A stretch of DNA of 64,000 bases from Paraspadella gotoi (Eukaryota > Chaetognatha): the NCBI GenBank assembly GCA_051294375.1, contig CM119266.1:27204718-27268717 (forward strand), written 5' to 3'. The notes under the pieces were generated by a model. That model did no database searches and was not told the DNA's origin. It saw nothing but the letters and a program-made list of their open reading frames with translations. Positions 36,401 through 48,437 of the stretch are shown here, piece by piece. How positions within the stretch are numbered: the stretch's first letter is position 1; every line of letters starts with the position of its first letter. The position numbers were made by a program, and so were the translations under genes.

Positions 36401-39400
36401 CGGGAGGGAACGAGGGGGGGGGACCATGGGGGGAAATGAAGGAGAAAAGGATCGGGACAAATGCGTAGGTTTAGGCAAAGTGGGGGCGGGAGGGAACGAG
36501 GGGAAGGGATCGGGGAGAAAGGATTGGGACAAATGAGTAGGGTTAGGCAAAGTGGGGGCNNNNNNNNNNNNNNNNNNNNNNNNNAATGAGGGCAGAGGGA
36601 ACGGGAGAAAGGATTGGGACAAATGAGTAGGTTAAGGCAAAGTGGGGGCGGGAGGGAACGAGGGTGGGAGGGAACGAGGGAGGGGAACGGAGGAGAAAGG
36701 ATTGGGACAAATGAGTAGGGTTAGGCAAAGTGGGGGCGGAGGGAAAGAGGGTGAGGGGAACGAGGGAGGGGAACGGGAAAGGGAGAAAGGATTGGGACAA
36801 ATGAGTAGGTTTAGGCAAAGTGGGGGCGGGAGAGGGAACGAGGGGAGGGGATCAGGGAGAAAGGATTGGGACAAATGAGTAGGTTTAGGCAAAGTGGGGG
36901 CGGGAGGGAACAGGGCGGGGGAACGATGGGGGGACATGGAAAAGGATTGGGACAAATGAGTAGGGTTAGGCAAAGTGGGGGCGGAAAAGCGAAGAGTTCT
37001 TTCTCGAGGTTTTCATTGTAGGGTGGATGACGGAAAATATCACAGGGCCTCGCTATCAACCAGAACGGAGAGAAAGGATCGGGACAAATGAGTAAGGTTA
37101 GGCAAAGTGGGGGCGGGAGGGAATGAGGGGGGGTAACGGGGAGAAAAGGATTGGGACAAATGAGTAGGTTTAGGCAAAGTGGGGGCGGGAGGGAACGAGG
37201 GTGGGAGGGAACGAGGGGAGGGGGAACGGGGAGAAAGGATTGGACAAATGAGTTAGGGTTAGGCAAAGTGGGGGCGGGAGGGAAAGAGGGTGGGAGGGAA
37301 TGAGGGAGGGGAACGGGGAGAAAGGATTGGACAAATGAGTAGGGTTAAGCAAAGTGGGGGCGGAGGAAAGAGGGTGAGGGGAACGAGGGAGGGGAACGGG
37401 GAGAAAGGATTGGGACAAATGAGTAGGTTTAGGCAAAGTGGGGGCGGGAGGGAACGAGGGGAGGGGATCGGGGAGAAAGGATTGGGACAAATGAGTAGGT
37501 TTAGGCAAAGTGGGGGCGGGAGGGAACGAGGGCGGGGGAACGAGTGGGGGGGACATGGAAAAAGGATTGGGACAAATGAGTAGGGTTAGGCAAAGTGAGG
37601 GCGGAAAAAGCGAAGAGTTCTTTCTCGAGGTTTTCATTGTAGGGTGGATGACGGAAAATATCACAGGGCCTCGCTATCAAGCCAGAACGATGGAGGGAAT
37701 GAGGGGGGGGGAATGGGGATAAAGGATCGGGACAAATGAGTAAGGTTAGGCAAAGTGGGGGCGGGGAGGGAACGAGGGGAGGGGACGGGGAGAAAGGATT
37801 GGGACAAATGAGTAGGGTTAGGCAAAGTGGGGGCGGGAGGGAAAGAGGGTGAGGGGAACGAGGGGAGGGGAACGGGGAGAAAGGATTGGGACAAATGAGT
37901 AGGGTTAGGCAAAGTGGGGGCGGGAGGGAACGAGGGGGGGGTAACGGGGAGAAAGGATTGGACAAATGAGTAGGTTTAGGCAAAGTGGGGGCGGGAGGGA
38001 ACGAGGGTGAGAAGGGGGGGGAACGGGGAGAAAGGATTGGGACAAATGAGTAGGTTAGGCAAAGTGGGGGACGGGAACGAGGTGAGGGGAACGAGGGGAG
38101 GGGAACGGGGAGAAAGGATTGGGACAAATGAGTAGGGTTAGGCAAAGTGGGGGCGAGGGGAATGAGGGTGGGGGGAAACGAGGGTGAGGGAACTGAGGGG
38201 AGGGGAACGGGGAGAAAGGATTGGGACAAATGAGTAGGTTTAGGCAAAGTGGGGGGGGGGAACGAGGGGAGGGGATCAGGGAGAAAGGATTGGAACAATG
38301 AGTAGGTTTAGGCAAGTGGGGGCGGGAGGGAACGAGGGCGGGGGGAACGATGGGGGGGACATGGAAAAAGGATTGGGACAAATGAGTAGGGTTAGGGCAA
38401 AAGTGGGGGCGGAAAAGCCGAAGAGTTCTTTCTCGAGGTTTTCATTGTAGGGGTGGATGACGGAAATATCACAGGGCCTCGCTATCAAGCCAGAACGGAG
38501 AGAAAGGATCGGGACAAATGAGTAAGTTAGGCAAAGTGGGGCGCGGGAGGGAATGAGGGGTAACGGGGAGAAAGGATTGGGACAAATGAGTAGGTGTTAG
38601 GCAAAGTGGGGGCGGAGGGAGACGAGGGGGGGGGAACGAGGGGAGGGGAACGGGGAGAAAGGATTGGGACAAATGAGTAAGGTTAGGCCAAGTGGGGGCG
38701 GGAGGGAAAGAGGGTGGGAGGGAATGAGGGGAGGGAACGGGAGAAAGGATTGGACAAATGAGTAGGGTTAAGAAGATGGGGGCGGGGAGGGAAAGAGGGG
38801 TGAGGGAACGAGGGAGGGGAACGGGGAGAAAGGATTGGGACAAATGAGTAGGTTTAGGCAAAGTTGGGGCGGGAGAACGAGGGGAGGGGATCGGGGAGAA
38901 AGGATTGGGACAAATGAGTAGGTTTAGGCAAAGTGGGGGCGGAGGAGAGGGAACGAGGCGGGCGGGGGAACGATTGGGGGGACATGGAAAAGGATTGGGA
39001 CAAATGAGTAGGGTTAGGCAAAGTGAGGGCGGAAAAGCGAAAAGTTCTTTCTCGAGGTTTTCATTGTAGGGTGGATGACGGAAATATCACAGGGCCTCGC
39101 TATCAAGCCAGAACGATGGTGGAGGAATGAGGGGGGGGAATGGGGATAAAGGATCGGGACAATGAGTAAGGTTAGGCAAAGTGGGGGAGGGAACGAGGGG
39201 AGGGGATCGGGGAGAAGGATGGACAAATGAGTAGGGTTAGCAAAGTGGGCGGAAAGAGGCGGGGGAGGGGAACGAGGGAGGGACGGGGAGAAAGGATTGG
39301 GAACAATGATGTAGGGTTAGGCAAAGTGGCGGGCGGGAGGAACGAGGGGGGTAACGGGGAAAGGATTGGAACAGAGTAGGTGTAGGCAAAGGGGGCGGAG

Positions 39401-40110
39401 GGAACGAGGTGAGGGAACGAGGGAGGGAACGGGGAGAAGGATTGGGACAAATGAGTAGGGTGAGGCAAAGTGGTGGGCGGAGGGAACGAGGTGTGAGGGA
39501 ACGGGGGAGGGGAACGGGGAGAAATTTGGACAAATGAGTAGGGTTAGGCAAAGTGGGGGCAGAGGGAATGAGGGGTGGAGGGAACGAGGGCGGGGGGATG
39601 AGGGGGGGAACGGGAAGAAAGGATCGGTGAAAATATAGTGGGTGAGGTAAAGTGGGCGGGAGGGAACGAGGGCGGGGGGACCATGGGGGGAAATGAGGAG
39701 AAGGATCGGGACAAATGCGTGGTTTAGGCAAAGTGGGGGCGGGAGGGAGGGGAAGGGATCGGGAGAAAGGATTGGGACAAATGAGTAGGGTTAGGCAAAG
39801 TGGGGGCGGAAAAGCGAAGAGTTCTTTCTCGGGTTTTCATTGTTTGGAATTTGGAAGGACACGACGTGGGCATCTCTCTCTTTTCCCTCCCGCCCCCACT
39901 TTGCCTAACCTTACTCATTTGTCCCGATCCTTTCTCTCCGTTCTGGCTTGATAGCGAGGCCCTGTGATATTTTCCGTCATCCACCCTACAATGAAAACCT
40001 CGAGAAAGAACTCTTCGCTTTTCCGCCCCCACTTTGCCTAACCCTACTCATTTGTCCCAATCCTTTTTCCATGTCCCCCCGCCCTCGTTCCCTCCCGCCC
40101 CCAACTTTGC
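33425..40110 (+). repeat. G-rich satellite array with dimeric higher-order structure
   Basis: Tandem monomers of roughly 60-100 bp built on AAAGGATTGGGACAAATGAG-TAGG-TTAGGCAAAGTGGGGGCGGGAGGGAACGAGGG. Nine copies of a non-G-rich insert (GCGAAGAGTTCTTTCTCGAGG...TATCAAGCCAGAACG) start at 33887, 34518, 35243, 35843, 36989, 37610, 38417, 39037 and 39814 (last copy short). A 25-N gap lies at 36560-36584, and a stretch in reverse orientation fills 39885-40110. Long proline-rich open frames on the minus strand are translations of the satellite, not genes. Many single-base indels suggest unpolished sequence. Confidence 0.9.
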
Positions 40111-40199
40111 CCTCACGCATTTTAACCTCGGCCCGAATTCCCTGGCGTTATTTTCCTTCGGATTCTAATCGCTTCACTTATCTTCTCATTGTTTCCTTC

Positions 40200-41180
40200 G
40201 TTCGTGTCGGGAACAAAAGGGAAAGGGATGAGGGCAGAGGGGTAAGGAGACCGAGAAAGGGGAAGAGGGGTAAGGATACTAGGAAAGGAGTAAGGAGACT
40301 AGGAAAGCAAGGGAAAGGGGATGAGGGCAGAGGGGTAAGGAGACCGGGAACCGGGAACGTGCGGGGAGAGGAAAGGAAAGAGGAAAAGGGTAAAAAGAGG
40401 ACCAAGGTTTAGGAGTCTGGGAATGAGGAAGAAGGAAGAAAAAGCGAAAAAATAAGACACTTCAATACGAATTTACAAAATCAAAAAACATGGGGGTTTG
40501 CCCAATGAAGGAAAAAGTGGGTAAAAAACCGATCATGATAACAATTGCTTCTGAATATTGTAAAAAAAACGGAAAGGAGATGTAATGAAATCAAACTCGA
40601 TTGAATTTTATCCCATTAAAAGTATGAATCGGATTCTAAGAAATAGAATTAGGAGTGAGAAAAAAAGAGGAAAAAAAAAACAGAATAAAGAAGAAGAAAG
40701 AAATAGAAAAATAGCGTCGAATAAAAGGGAAACAGTTTCTTTTGTCGAAAATAAAAAGGACCGAGTGGAAAGGCCGAGGAGCGGAACGGGTAAGGCCAAG
40801 GGGCCGAGTATTGGAATCGATGAGGCCGTCGAAGGCTGCCGTTTGGGTCAGTTTTAAAAAGGGAACAAAAGAAAGCTTTTGCGAATGTAAAAGGCAAAAA
40901 AATAGCCACCATATGTTTTCGAAACGCCACGAAATCTCAGTTATATTTTTAATATTATCTTTCGCTCAACTTTTTTAATCTCCATGGCTACAGAGCCGCG
41001 TCCGGTAGCGGCTTCCACCGCAACCAGTAGACCCGCATTTTCTGGGCGGAAAGAAGAAAAACTTCGGCTGGCCTTCGACATTTAATAGAAAAAGAAAAAA
41101 AAAAGAAAACTAGAGAGAAAAGAGGGGAGAAAACTGTGAAGTGTGAGGAGGAAGGGCGAGAGAGAGAAAAGGGTTAAGGA
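40200..41180. other. Purine-rich intergenic region
   Basis: It contains a direct repeat (GATGAGGGCAGAGGGGTAAG near 40229 and 40321). The rest is A/G-rich with short Lys/Arg-rich open frames and no recognisable gene. Confidence 0.55.
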
Positions 41181-41230
41181 AGTGAGAGAAAAAAAATTTT
41201 AGCTCCGATTCCCACCTCGGGTTTGATAGC

Positions 41231-41234
41231 CACT

Positions 41235-41300
<66 letters not shown>
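41231..41300 (+). repeat. (CT)n microsatellite
   Basis: An almost pure CT run of about 65 nt. Confidence 0.9.
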
Positions 41301-41301
<1 letters not shown>

Positions 41302-41608
41302 CCTCCCCCACCTCATTTTCTCACCAACAAAAGGGAAATGGGTCTAAATGGTTTTTCTTCTTAAGACGAAGGCTGCAAAAACCTGTGAAAGAACTTTTCA
41401 CTGCGACGGGTTTTTTTTCTTCTTCTTTTTCGATCCGCGATCTTCTGTCGGTGAGACGTGAGACGAAGAACGTCGAGATGCAACAACAACAACAACGACA
41501 ACGAGGTCTTCTCTGTCTACATTTCCTCTCAGCAAAACGCTGGGGTCTTCTCGGTTTCAATGAAACTGGGTTCTAACTTTATTTGAATTTAATCTAACCT
41601 TTACCTAA

Positions 41609-41856
41609 TTAATTTTCATACAATTGAAACATTCTTTGAAATATTTTCCACTTCATTGATAGGGAAGCCAGGTACTCTGGGAGTGAATAAACGAGACTGT
41701 GAAAGAGTCTTGATTGAAAACTTGCAGGGACCTGCTATGTCATTATCTTGTAAGAGTGATGGAGGCCTTAAACCACCAAAGCCTGTCCAAAGTCAGGGGC
41801 AAGATAGCTTATTTATTAAATGAATGGATAATTTTTATATTGGTTGTACCAATTTC

Positions 41857-41920
<64 letters not shown>

Positions 41921-41935
41921 TAAAATAATAATAAT
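41609..41935 (+). repeat. Full-length SINE-A-type element with (TAA)n tail
   Basis: The best copy of the family. It has CATACAATTGAAACATTCTTT, CCACTTCATTGATAGGGAAGCC, GACTGTGAAAGAGTCTTGATTG, TCATTATCTTGTAAGAGTGATGG and TTATTAAATGAATGG, and ends TTGTACCAATTTCATATAA followed by a (TAA)n run to about 41935. A microsatellite tail fixed to one 3' end is typical of non-LTR-mobilised short elements. Confidence 0.75.
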
Positions 41936-43017
41936 TTAATTTAATTGAATATCTATATTCATATCTAGTGAGCTGCTGAGCAAAAAATTAATTCAACGTA
42001 ATTTCTCTGTTTATAAATGTAATCGTATTTTCCTTCATCGACGATATGTTGATAATCGCAAAGTCATCGTTCCTCCTCGTCGCATTTAATCAGCGACGCT
42101 TCTTCACCTACGAAATTTATAATATGAAATTTAAATCTAATCGGTAACATCTCTTTATATATTCATATTCATATATTAATTAATTTAAAAATTTTCTTTG
42201 TTAACAGAGGTTTAAAACATAAATGTAATTATAAACTAAACTTTTTAATATAAAACAATTTAAAAATATAATAAAACAAGTAATCATGTAACTTTCACAA
42301 TACATAGACTCATAGTCATAGTGTTTCAGTCAATAATTGTCCTCTGCCAACCACCCCCCCCCCCACTTTCAGTCTTGCACCCCGATTCCGCATCTCACCC
42401 CCGCCACCCAACTTCCTGCCCCCGTTGTGTTTCCCTTCATTATTGTCGCGGTCGTCGGCCTCTTCTTCGTCTTTGTCTTCGTCGTCGTCGTCGTCGTTGT
42501 CGTCGTCGTCTTCATGGAGGTCACCGCCCGATAAAATATACGTCCGGAGATTATATTGCGTCAGACTTTAGATAATATGGCTCGAATCAATTTATAATTT
42601 TTTTATATTATTAAGGACGTCGTAGTCCAAAAAAAAAAGAATTTTACAACCAAAATAAACTGCCTGAGATGTCAAAAATATCTTAGGACTGGCGACAACA
42701 ACAAGACCCAAAAAGACGACATCCTCTCCCACGACCTCTGTGCTCCTTCCCTCCCCGGAATCTCGTCATTCGACGTCCATGATGAAAATCCGCAGACAAA
42801 AGGCGTCTCAACCGAACTCCGTCGCCGGATTAAGTATCTCGATAAAAAGTTTCCGGCGGAAAATGAAACGGGAGATGAATTTGGGATCCGAACGGAAAGA
42901 GAATGAAGAATGAATTGGGATGAACGATAGAATGGAAACGAATGGAGAATTGGTGAATGAGTGAATTGATTAAGTAAATGATGTAATGATAAGTGTTAAT
43001 GACAGAACCGTTCAATA

Positions 43018-43205
43018 TATAAGCAGTTCCTGAGCTTCGGATCAGGTTGTAACACCTAGTTACAGGCGGGTTAAGCGCCCCGTCCCTCTTAACTGCTCGG
43101 CGGCCACCGGGCTAGAACCCCGGATCTTGGGGTTGGGAGGCGAATGACTTGCCTCCGGCACCAATGGCCGCTGATGGAGTGTTGGTGGATTTTAGTCCAC
43201 CATAG
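43018..43205 (-). repeat. SINE-B-type tRNA-like element
   Basis: On the minus strand a T-arm-like hairpin CCGGG-GTTCTAG-CCCGG is preceded by TGCCGGAGGCAAGTCATTCG, which could be a degenerate D arm. The plus-strand 5' side carries GAGCTTCGGATCAGG. Related copies lie at 20635, 48005 and (inverted) 49015. Confidence 0.55.
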
Positions 43206-43923
43206 TATTAAAAAATTTTAATTAATTTAAAAAAAAAAAACTGAAAATACAGTCAAGTAAAGACGAATAAATTTTACAAAAAAAGCCAGTGAGGAAAAAA
43301 GTGTAATGACTTTTGCATGTAATTAATATTCGATGAATTTTTAAATAAAGAAGATTCAATATATGTCGAGAAATAACTCAGAAAAATACAGTACTAATCG
43401 TAATGTGTTTTGAATAAAAAGTCGAGAAATGACTTAGAGATTTAAGGAACTTGAGATTTTTTTGTTCGTGACGCTTCATTTTAAATTTTCTGTGGGCCGA
43501 GATCCGGAAAAGCGATTTGCCCCTGTCTTCCGATTTTCACTAATCGGCCATTACACTGAAAGTCGCTCCTCGTTTGTCGTCTTTGTCGTCTTCATCCTCA
43601 TTCTTCGTTGTCGTCGGTGTCAGATAATGGAGAGCCGCTGCCGTCTTCGTTAAACGTCGTCGTTATCGTCGTCATCTTCGTCGTCGCTGACCTTTTTAAA
43701 AGAAAATATTTTATCATCACCTCGGAAAGACAGTTTCCTGTCGTCGTTGTCGTTTGTCGCCGAAGTTGTACTATTGTGGTTATCATTTTAATTATCTTCG
43801 TCGTCGTTGTCGTCATCGTCATCGTCGTCGTAATATGCATACTGCATAGTCGTCGTGACCATTACCTTTGGAGGAGACTCGTTTTACTTGGAATTGATGG
43901 CTCCTTCTTTTTGGGCTGTTGTC

Positions 43924-44036
43924 TAAAGAAAAGAAAAGAAAAGAAAAGAAAAGAAAAGAAAAGAAAAGAAAAGAGAAGAGAAGAGAAGAGAAGAGAAGAG
44001 AAGAGAAGAGAAGAGAAGAGAAGAGCAGAGCAGAGC
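43924..44036 (+). repeat. (AAAAG)n then (GAGAA)n pentanucleotide array
   Basis: About 10 AAAAG-type units change abruptly into about 12 GAGAA-type units. The second segment copy has a shorter, irregular version at 50205-50310. Confidence 0.9.
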
Positions 44037-45266
44037 GGAAAGAGCTTTGACTTTGAGTAGAAAAATTACAAAGTGCAGAGCCTTTAATCATATTATTATT
44101 AATATAGAAATTAAATTAAGTTTTTCAACTATAACTACTACCGGCCATTGTATATAAGCAGAGGATCTGCAACGAAAACGTAAAAAAGTATCGTCGAAAA
44201 TTTTTCCACGCTCCTGAAAATCCCGACAATTCTGAGTTCCTACTTTACGGCGACTCCTCGGCTCCACGCCTACAAATGCTCGTCGTTTTCGTTGTAAAAA
44301 GGATTTGATGACAATGGTCGATTCGTCTTTGTCGTTTTTATTACCGTCACAAATGTCGTTTTCTTCCTCAGCCTTGTCATTCTTTTTTCCCTATATTGAG
44401 TCACCTAACTTATTTTCTCATTAAACCATAGAGTAGAATTAGTAGAATTAAAGTAATGTCTTAAAATTTAGTTAAACTAGTTATGAGTAATTTAAACTTT
44501 CGTACAAATGAATCTCCGAGAAAAGATTCATTTATTAAATTATAAGATATAGTTGCTTTTGTTATTTTACTTAAACTCTTTCTTCTTTTTTATTTCTTTT
44601 CCTTCTTTTCTTCCGCCATCTTTTTCTCTTGAAAAAAGGTTCTTTCGGTCGATGCACCTGCGACGAATAAATGCATTTCTTTGGATTTATTTTATTTTCT
44701 TGTCTTGTATCAAATTTCTGAATTCAGATAAAGGAGTCAATACTTAATACAAATGCTGTTTTAGTTTAATTTCATGAAAAGGTACTATACAACTTTATTC
44801 AATGTCAGAGAATATTGACTGAAAGCTTGAAGAGGCCTTAACATAAACACAGGCCGTCTAAAGTCAAGTGGAAGCTAATAGCTAATTTATTGTATGAATA
44901 GATAAATTTTTTTTGGTACCACTTTCATATTCCACTTGGAGCAGCATCCAACTGGTCTTTTCCTTTTCCTCCTTCGCCTCCAATTCTGTTTTGCGGCGGC
45001 AACCAACTGATGGCATCGATTGATGGCACCGTTTCCGCCACCAACTATTTCCCTTTGAATTAGAGACGAGGAACGGACAATAAAGATTCGGCCCCGCGGT
45101 CGGTTCGGAAGAAAAGGGGGGAGAGTTGGGGGGAGGCGGAGGAGGGATAAGAGGGAAGGGGAAAGGAAATGGTTAGAGAGAAGACTAGAGTAGAGTAGAA
45201 AAGAAAGTCGAGAACCTTTTAAAGGGACCTAGGAAGTCGAGAGTCATTCCTAGAAATAGAATAGTA

Positions 45267-45878
45267 CTATCTAGGAAAAAAGTTAGAGACATTTTTTTTT
45301 AAAAGTTCATTTATTCAATAAAAAATATACAAAACATGGGTAAACATTCTCAATATTTGGTATGCCCTCCCTCGGCATCGACCACTGCCTGCATTCGTCT
45401 GGGCATGCTCTCGTAAAGCGAATTTGAGGTACGAAGGTGAAATGTTTTTTCCACACCTTTAGCGCAATTTTTTTCAGCCCCGATGTTGATGTTCCAAGTC
45501 TATTGCTGATGATTGTTGCGTCTTTCCCTCTTTTCTCAGAGCTACAATTGCACCTTATGAACCAAAGAGAGGGGCTGTCTATTCGGCATAACCAAATTTA
45601 AAAAATGAAAAAAATAATTAACTCAATTTGAAATAAAACAAATAACTCAATACCAAGATTGTGGAAAACTAAGGCGATTTTTTCCGCCATTTTTCACTTG
45701 AGGTAGCAATCTTATTTTGCCTCTAACTTCTATACGGTTGGATCTACGAAAAAATGGAAAGGGAGCACTGAAATGAAATTTAGTGTAGAATCTGAAACAT
45801 CCTGATTTTTTATAAAATCGAGCAAGTTTTCGAGTAGATATCCTCAATTAAAATGTTTCTAACTTTTTTCCTAGATAG
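45267..45878 (-). mobile_element. Internally deleted Tc1/mariner-type transposon
   Basis: A 612-bp element with terminal inverted repeats of about 29 bp (CTATCTAGGAAAAAAGTTAG..., 28 of 29 matching), flanked on both sides by TA, the Tc1/mariner target duplication. On the minus strand it keeps a transposase C-terminus with ESMPRRMQAVVDAEGGHTKY followed by a stop at 45350-45352, a signature of Tc1-like transposases. The rest of the gene, including the DDE core, is missing, so it cannot move on its own. Confidence 0.88.
45350..45530 (-). pseudogene. Tc1-like transposase C-terminal remnant
   Basis: The final 20 or so codons are intact in one frame (SLYESMPRRMQAV...HTKY, stop). Further upstream, similarity continues only with frame changes (a KVWKKHF-like stretch in another frame). 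It is a decayed fragment of a family that normally has about 340 residues. Confidence 0.8.
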
Positions 45879-46565
45879 TAGAATAGCGAGAAATGCCGTT
45901 TTGCAAGGAGTCAGATTGCAGTTAAAGTTAAAAAATCAGAAGTCGTAAATTAATATGGATATCTAGCTTTTGAACCCCGTCACTATCCTATGATATACAT
46001 ATCTATGATAAATATCTTTTGCTAAAAGTTTTGTTAGCCAAAATATAAATCGTTTGCCCCGCACTGTATTCTTTTTTATAGGCGTAATCAGTAAATAAAG
46101 ATTCGTCTGATCTTTTATCATTAAACTGAAACCTCAAGACGCGCCTCCACCGATTAATTTTTAACCCGACCCACAGCTCCTTCCACACCATGCCCCCCAC
46201 ACCCCCTCCACACCCCAACGTCATCGCCCACGATTCCTCTTGTCCTCGCGAGATCAAAAGGTGAAATGGAGATAAATGAAATTTGGCTCAATCATTATCG
46301 GGATTTATTCTCTCGCCCACTCTTCATCAAAAAAAAAGAAGAGAGGGAGAGAGAGGAGAGAGAGAGAGAGAGAGGGAGAGGGGTTAAGTCGAGTGTGGCA
46401 TTTTTGATTTTTAAATATCATAGTTTGTGATGAGGGATTAAAATACTTTACCTATTTCATGTAAATAAATTAAAAAATTAAAGATATTAAATCATTGGTT
46501 GAGGAATAAAAAACGTTGCGCGGAGATGAACAGTCATTTTATTAAAAAAGTATCTGGGTTGAAAA

Positions 46566-46700
46566 AGAAAATTCCGGGCAGAATCTAGCAACGATTTATT
46601 TAATAGAAGCAATAAAACCCGGAGCATGAAATTCGCAGTTCGGTTTAAGCGAGAATCCTTTTTTCAGAGCGCAGTTCTGTGGCCTTTTTAATTGTGGCTT
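46566..46700 (-). repeat. Degenerate copy of the hammerhead-bearing repeat end
   Basis: On the minus strand it reads ACTGCGCTCTGAAAAAAGG, then TTAAACCGAACTGCGAATTTCATGCTCC, then ATTAAATAAATCGTTGC. This is the same order of landmarks as at 52.75-52.85 kb, but the catalytic-core positions are mutated. Confidence 0.55.
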
Positions 46701-46721
46701 TTGTTTTTCTTTTTCTTTAAA

Positions 46722-46746
46722 NNNNNNNNNNNNNNNNNNNNNNNNN
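46722..46746. other. 25-N assembly gap between the two duplicated segments
   Basis: A run of exactly 25 N lies directly between copy 1 and copy 2 of the 4.7-kb segment. Gaps of the same length are at 5135-5159, 10611-10635 and 36560-36584, always beside noisy repeated sequence. Confidence 0.95.
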
Positions 46747-46819
46747 ATGAAGAGATCAGGGGCAAGAGAGCTTATTTATTAAATGAATGGATAATTTTTT
46801 ATTTGGTTGTACCAATTTC

Positions 46820-46850
<31 letters not shown>

Positions 46851-46856
46851 TATATA

Positions 46857-46894
<38 letters not shown>

Positions 46895-48437
46895 TAATTA
46901 AATAATATAATTTAATTTAATTGAAAATATCTATATTCATATCTAGTGAGCTGCTGAGCAAAAAATTATTCAAACGTAATTTCTCTGTTTATAAAGTAAT
47001 GCGTATTTTCCTTCATCGACGATATGTTGATAATCGCAAAAAGTCATCGTTCCTCCTCGTCGGCATTTAATCAGCGACGCTTCTTCACCTACGAAATTTA
47101 TAATATGAAATTTAAAATCTAATCGGTAACATCTTCTTATATAATTCATATTCATATTATTAATTAATTTAATTTTCTTTGTTAACGGAGGTTTAAAAAC
47201 ATAAATGTAATTATAAACTAAACTTTTAATAATAAAACAATTTAAAAATAATAATAAAAAAACAAAGTAATCATGTAACTTTCACATACAATAGACTCAT
47301 AGTCATTAAGTGTTTCAGTCAATAATTGTCTCTGCCACCCCCCCCCCCCACTTTCAGTCTTGCACCCCGATTCCGCATCTCCACCCCCGCCACCCCAACT
47401 TCCTGCCCCCGTTGTGTTTCCCTTCATTATTGTCCGCGGTCGTCGGCCTCTTCTTCGTCTTTGGTCTTCGCGTGCGTCGTCGTCGTTGTCGTCGTCGTCT
47501 TCATGGAGGTCACCGCCCGATAAAATATACGTCCGGAGATTATATTTGCGTCAGACTTTAGATAATATGGCTCGAATCAATTTATAATTTTTTTATATTA
47601 TTAAGGACGTCGTAGTCCAAAAAAAAAGATTTTACAACCAAAATAAACTGCCTGAGTAATGTCATATCTAGGACTGCGACAACAACAAGACCCAAAAAGA
47701 CGACATCCTTCTCCCACGACCTCTGTTGCTCCTTCCCTCCCCGGAATCTCGTCATTCGACGTCCATGATGAAAATCCGCAGACAAAAGGCGTCTCAACCG
47801 AACTCCGGTCGCCGGATTAAGTATCGTATAAAAAGTTTCCGGCGGAAAAATGAAACGGGAGATGAATTGGGATCCGAACGGAAAGAGAATGAAGAATGAA
47901 TTGGATGAACGATAGAATGGAAACGAATGGAGAATTGGTGAATGAGTGAATTGATTAAGTAAATGATGTAATGATAAGTGTTAATGACAGAACCGTTCAA
48001 TATATAAGCAGTTCCTGAGCTTCGGATCAGGTTGTAAACACCTAGTTACAGGCGGGTTAAGCGCCCCGTCCCTCTTAACTGCTCGGCGGCCACCGGGCTA
48101 GAACCCGGATCTTGGGGTTGGGAGGCGAGATGACTTGCCTCCGGCACCAATGGCCGCTGATGGAGTGTTTGGTGGATTTTAGTCCACCATAGTATTAAAA
48201 AATTATTTTAATTAATTAAAAAAAAAAACTGAAAATACAGTCAAGTAAAGACGAATAAATTTTACAAAAAAGCCAGTGAGGAAAAAAGTGTAATGACTTT
48301 TGCATGTAATTAATATCGATGAATTTTTAAATAAAAAAAGATTCAATATATGTCGAGAAATAACTCATGAGAAAAAAATACAGTACTAATCGTAATGTGT
48401 TTTGAATAAAAAGTAGAGAAATGACTTAGAGATTTAA

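Larger units (their letters stand above)
41793..46495 (+). repeat. 4.7-kb segment, copy 1 of a duplication
   Basis: It repeats at 46753-52752, with the second copy carrying an extra 1.3 kb. Contents in order: SINE-A 3' end and (TAA)n, AT-rich DNA, a C-rich stretch with (GTC)n (about 42350-42530), SINE-B (43018-43205), GTC-rich DNA, (AAAAG)n/(GAGAA)n, a diverged SINE-A 3' part (about 44810-44935) and a deleted Tc1/mariner element (45267-45878). No intact gene is seen. Confidence 0.85.

Noticed and set aside
33386-39731. Many long proline-rich minus-strand open frames
   Set aside because: They are translations of the G-rich satellite, frame-shifted from unit to unit, with no start context, no domain and no splice sites.
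46566-46700. Second functional hammerhead ribozyme
   Set aside because: CTGANGA reads CTGAAAA and GAAA reads GAAT, so the conserved core is broken; kept only as a decayed relative.
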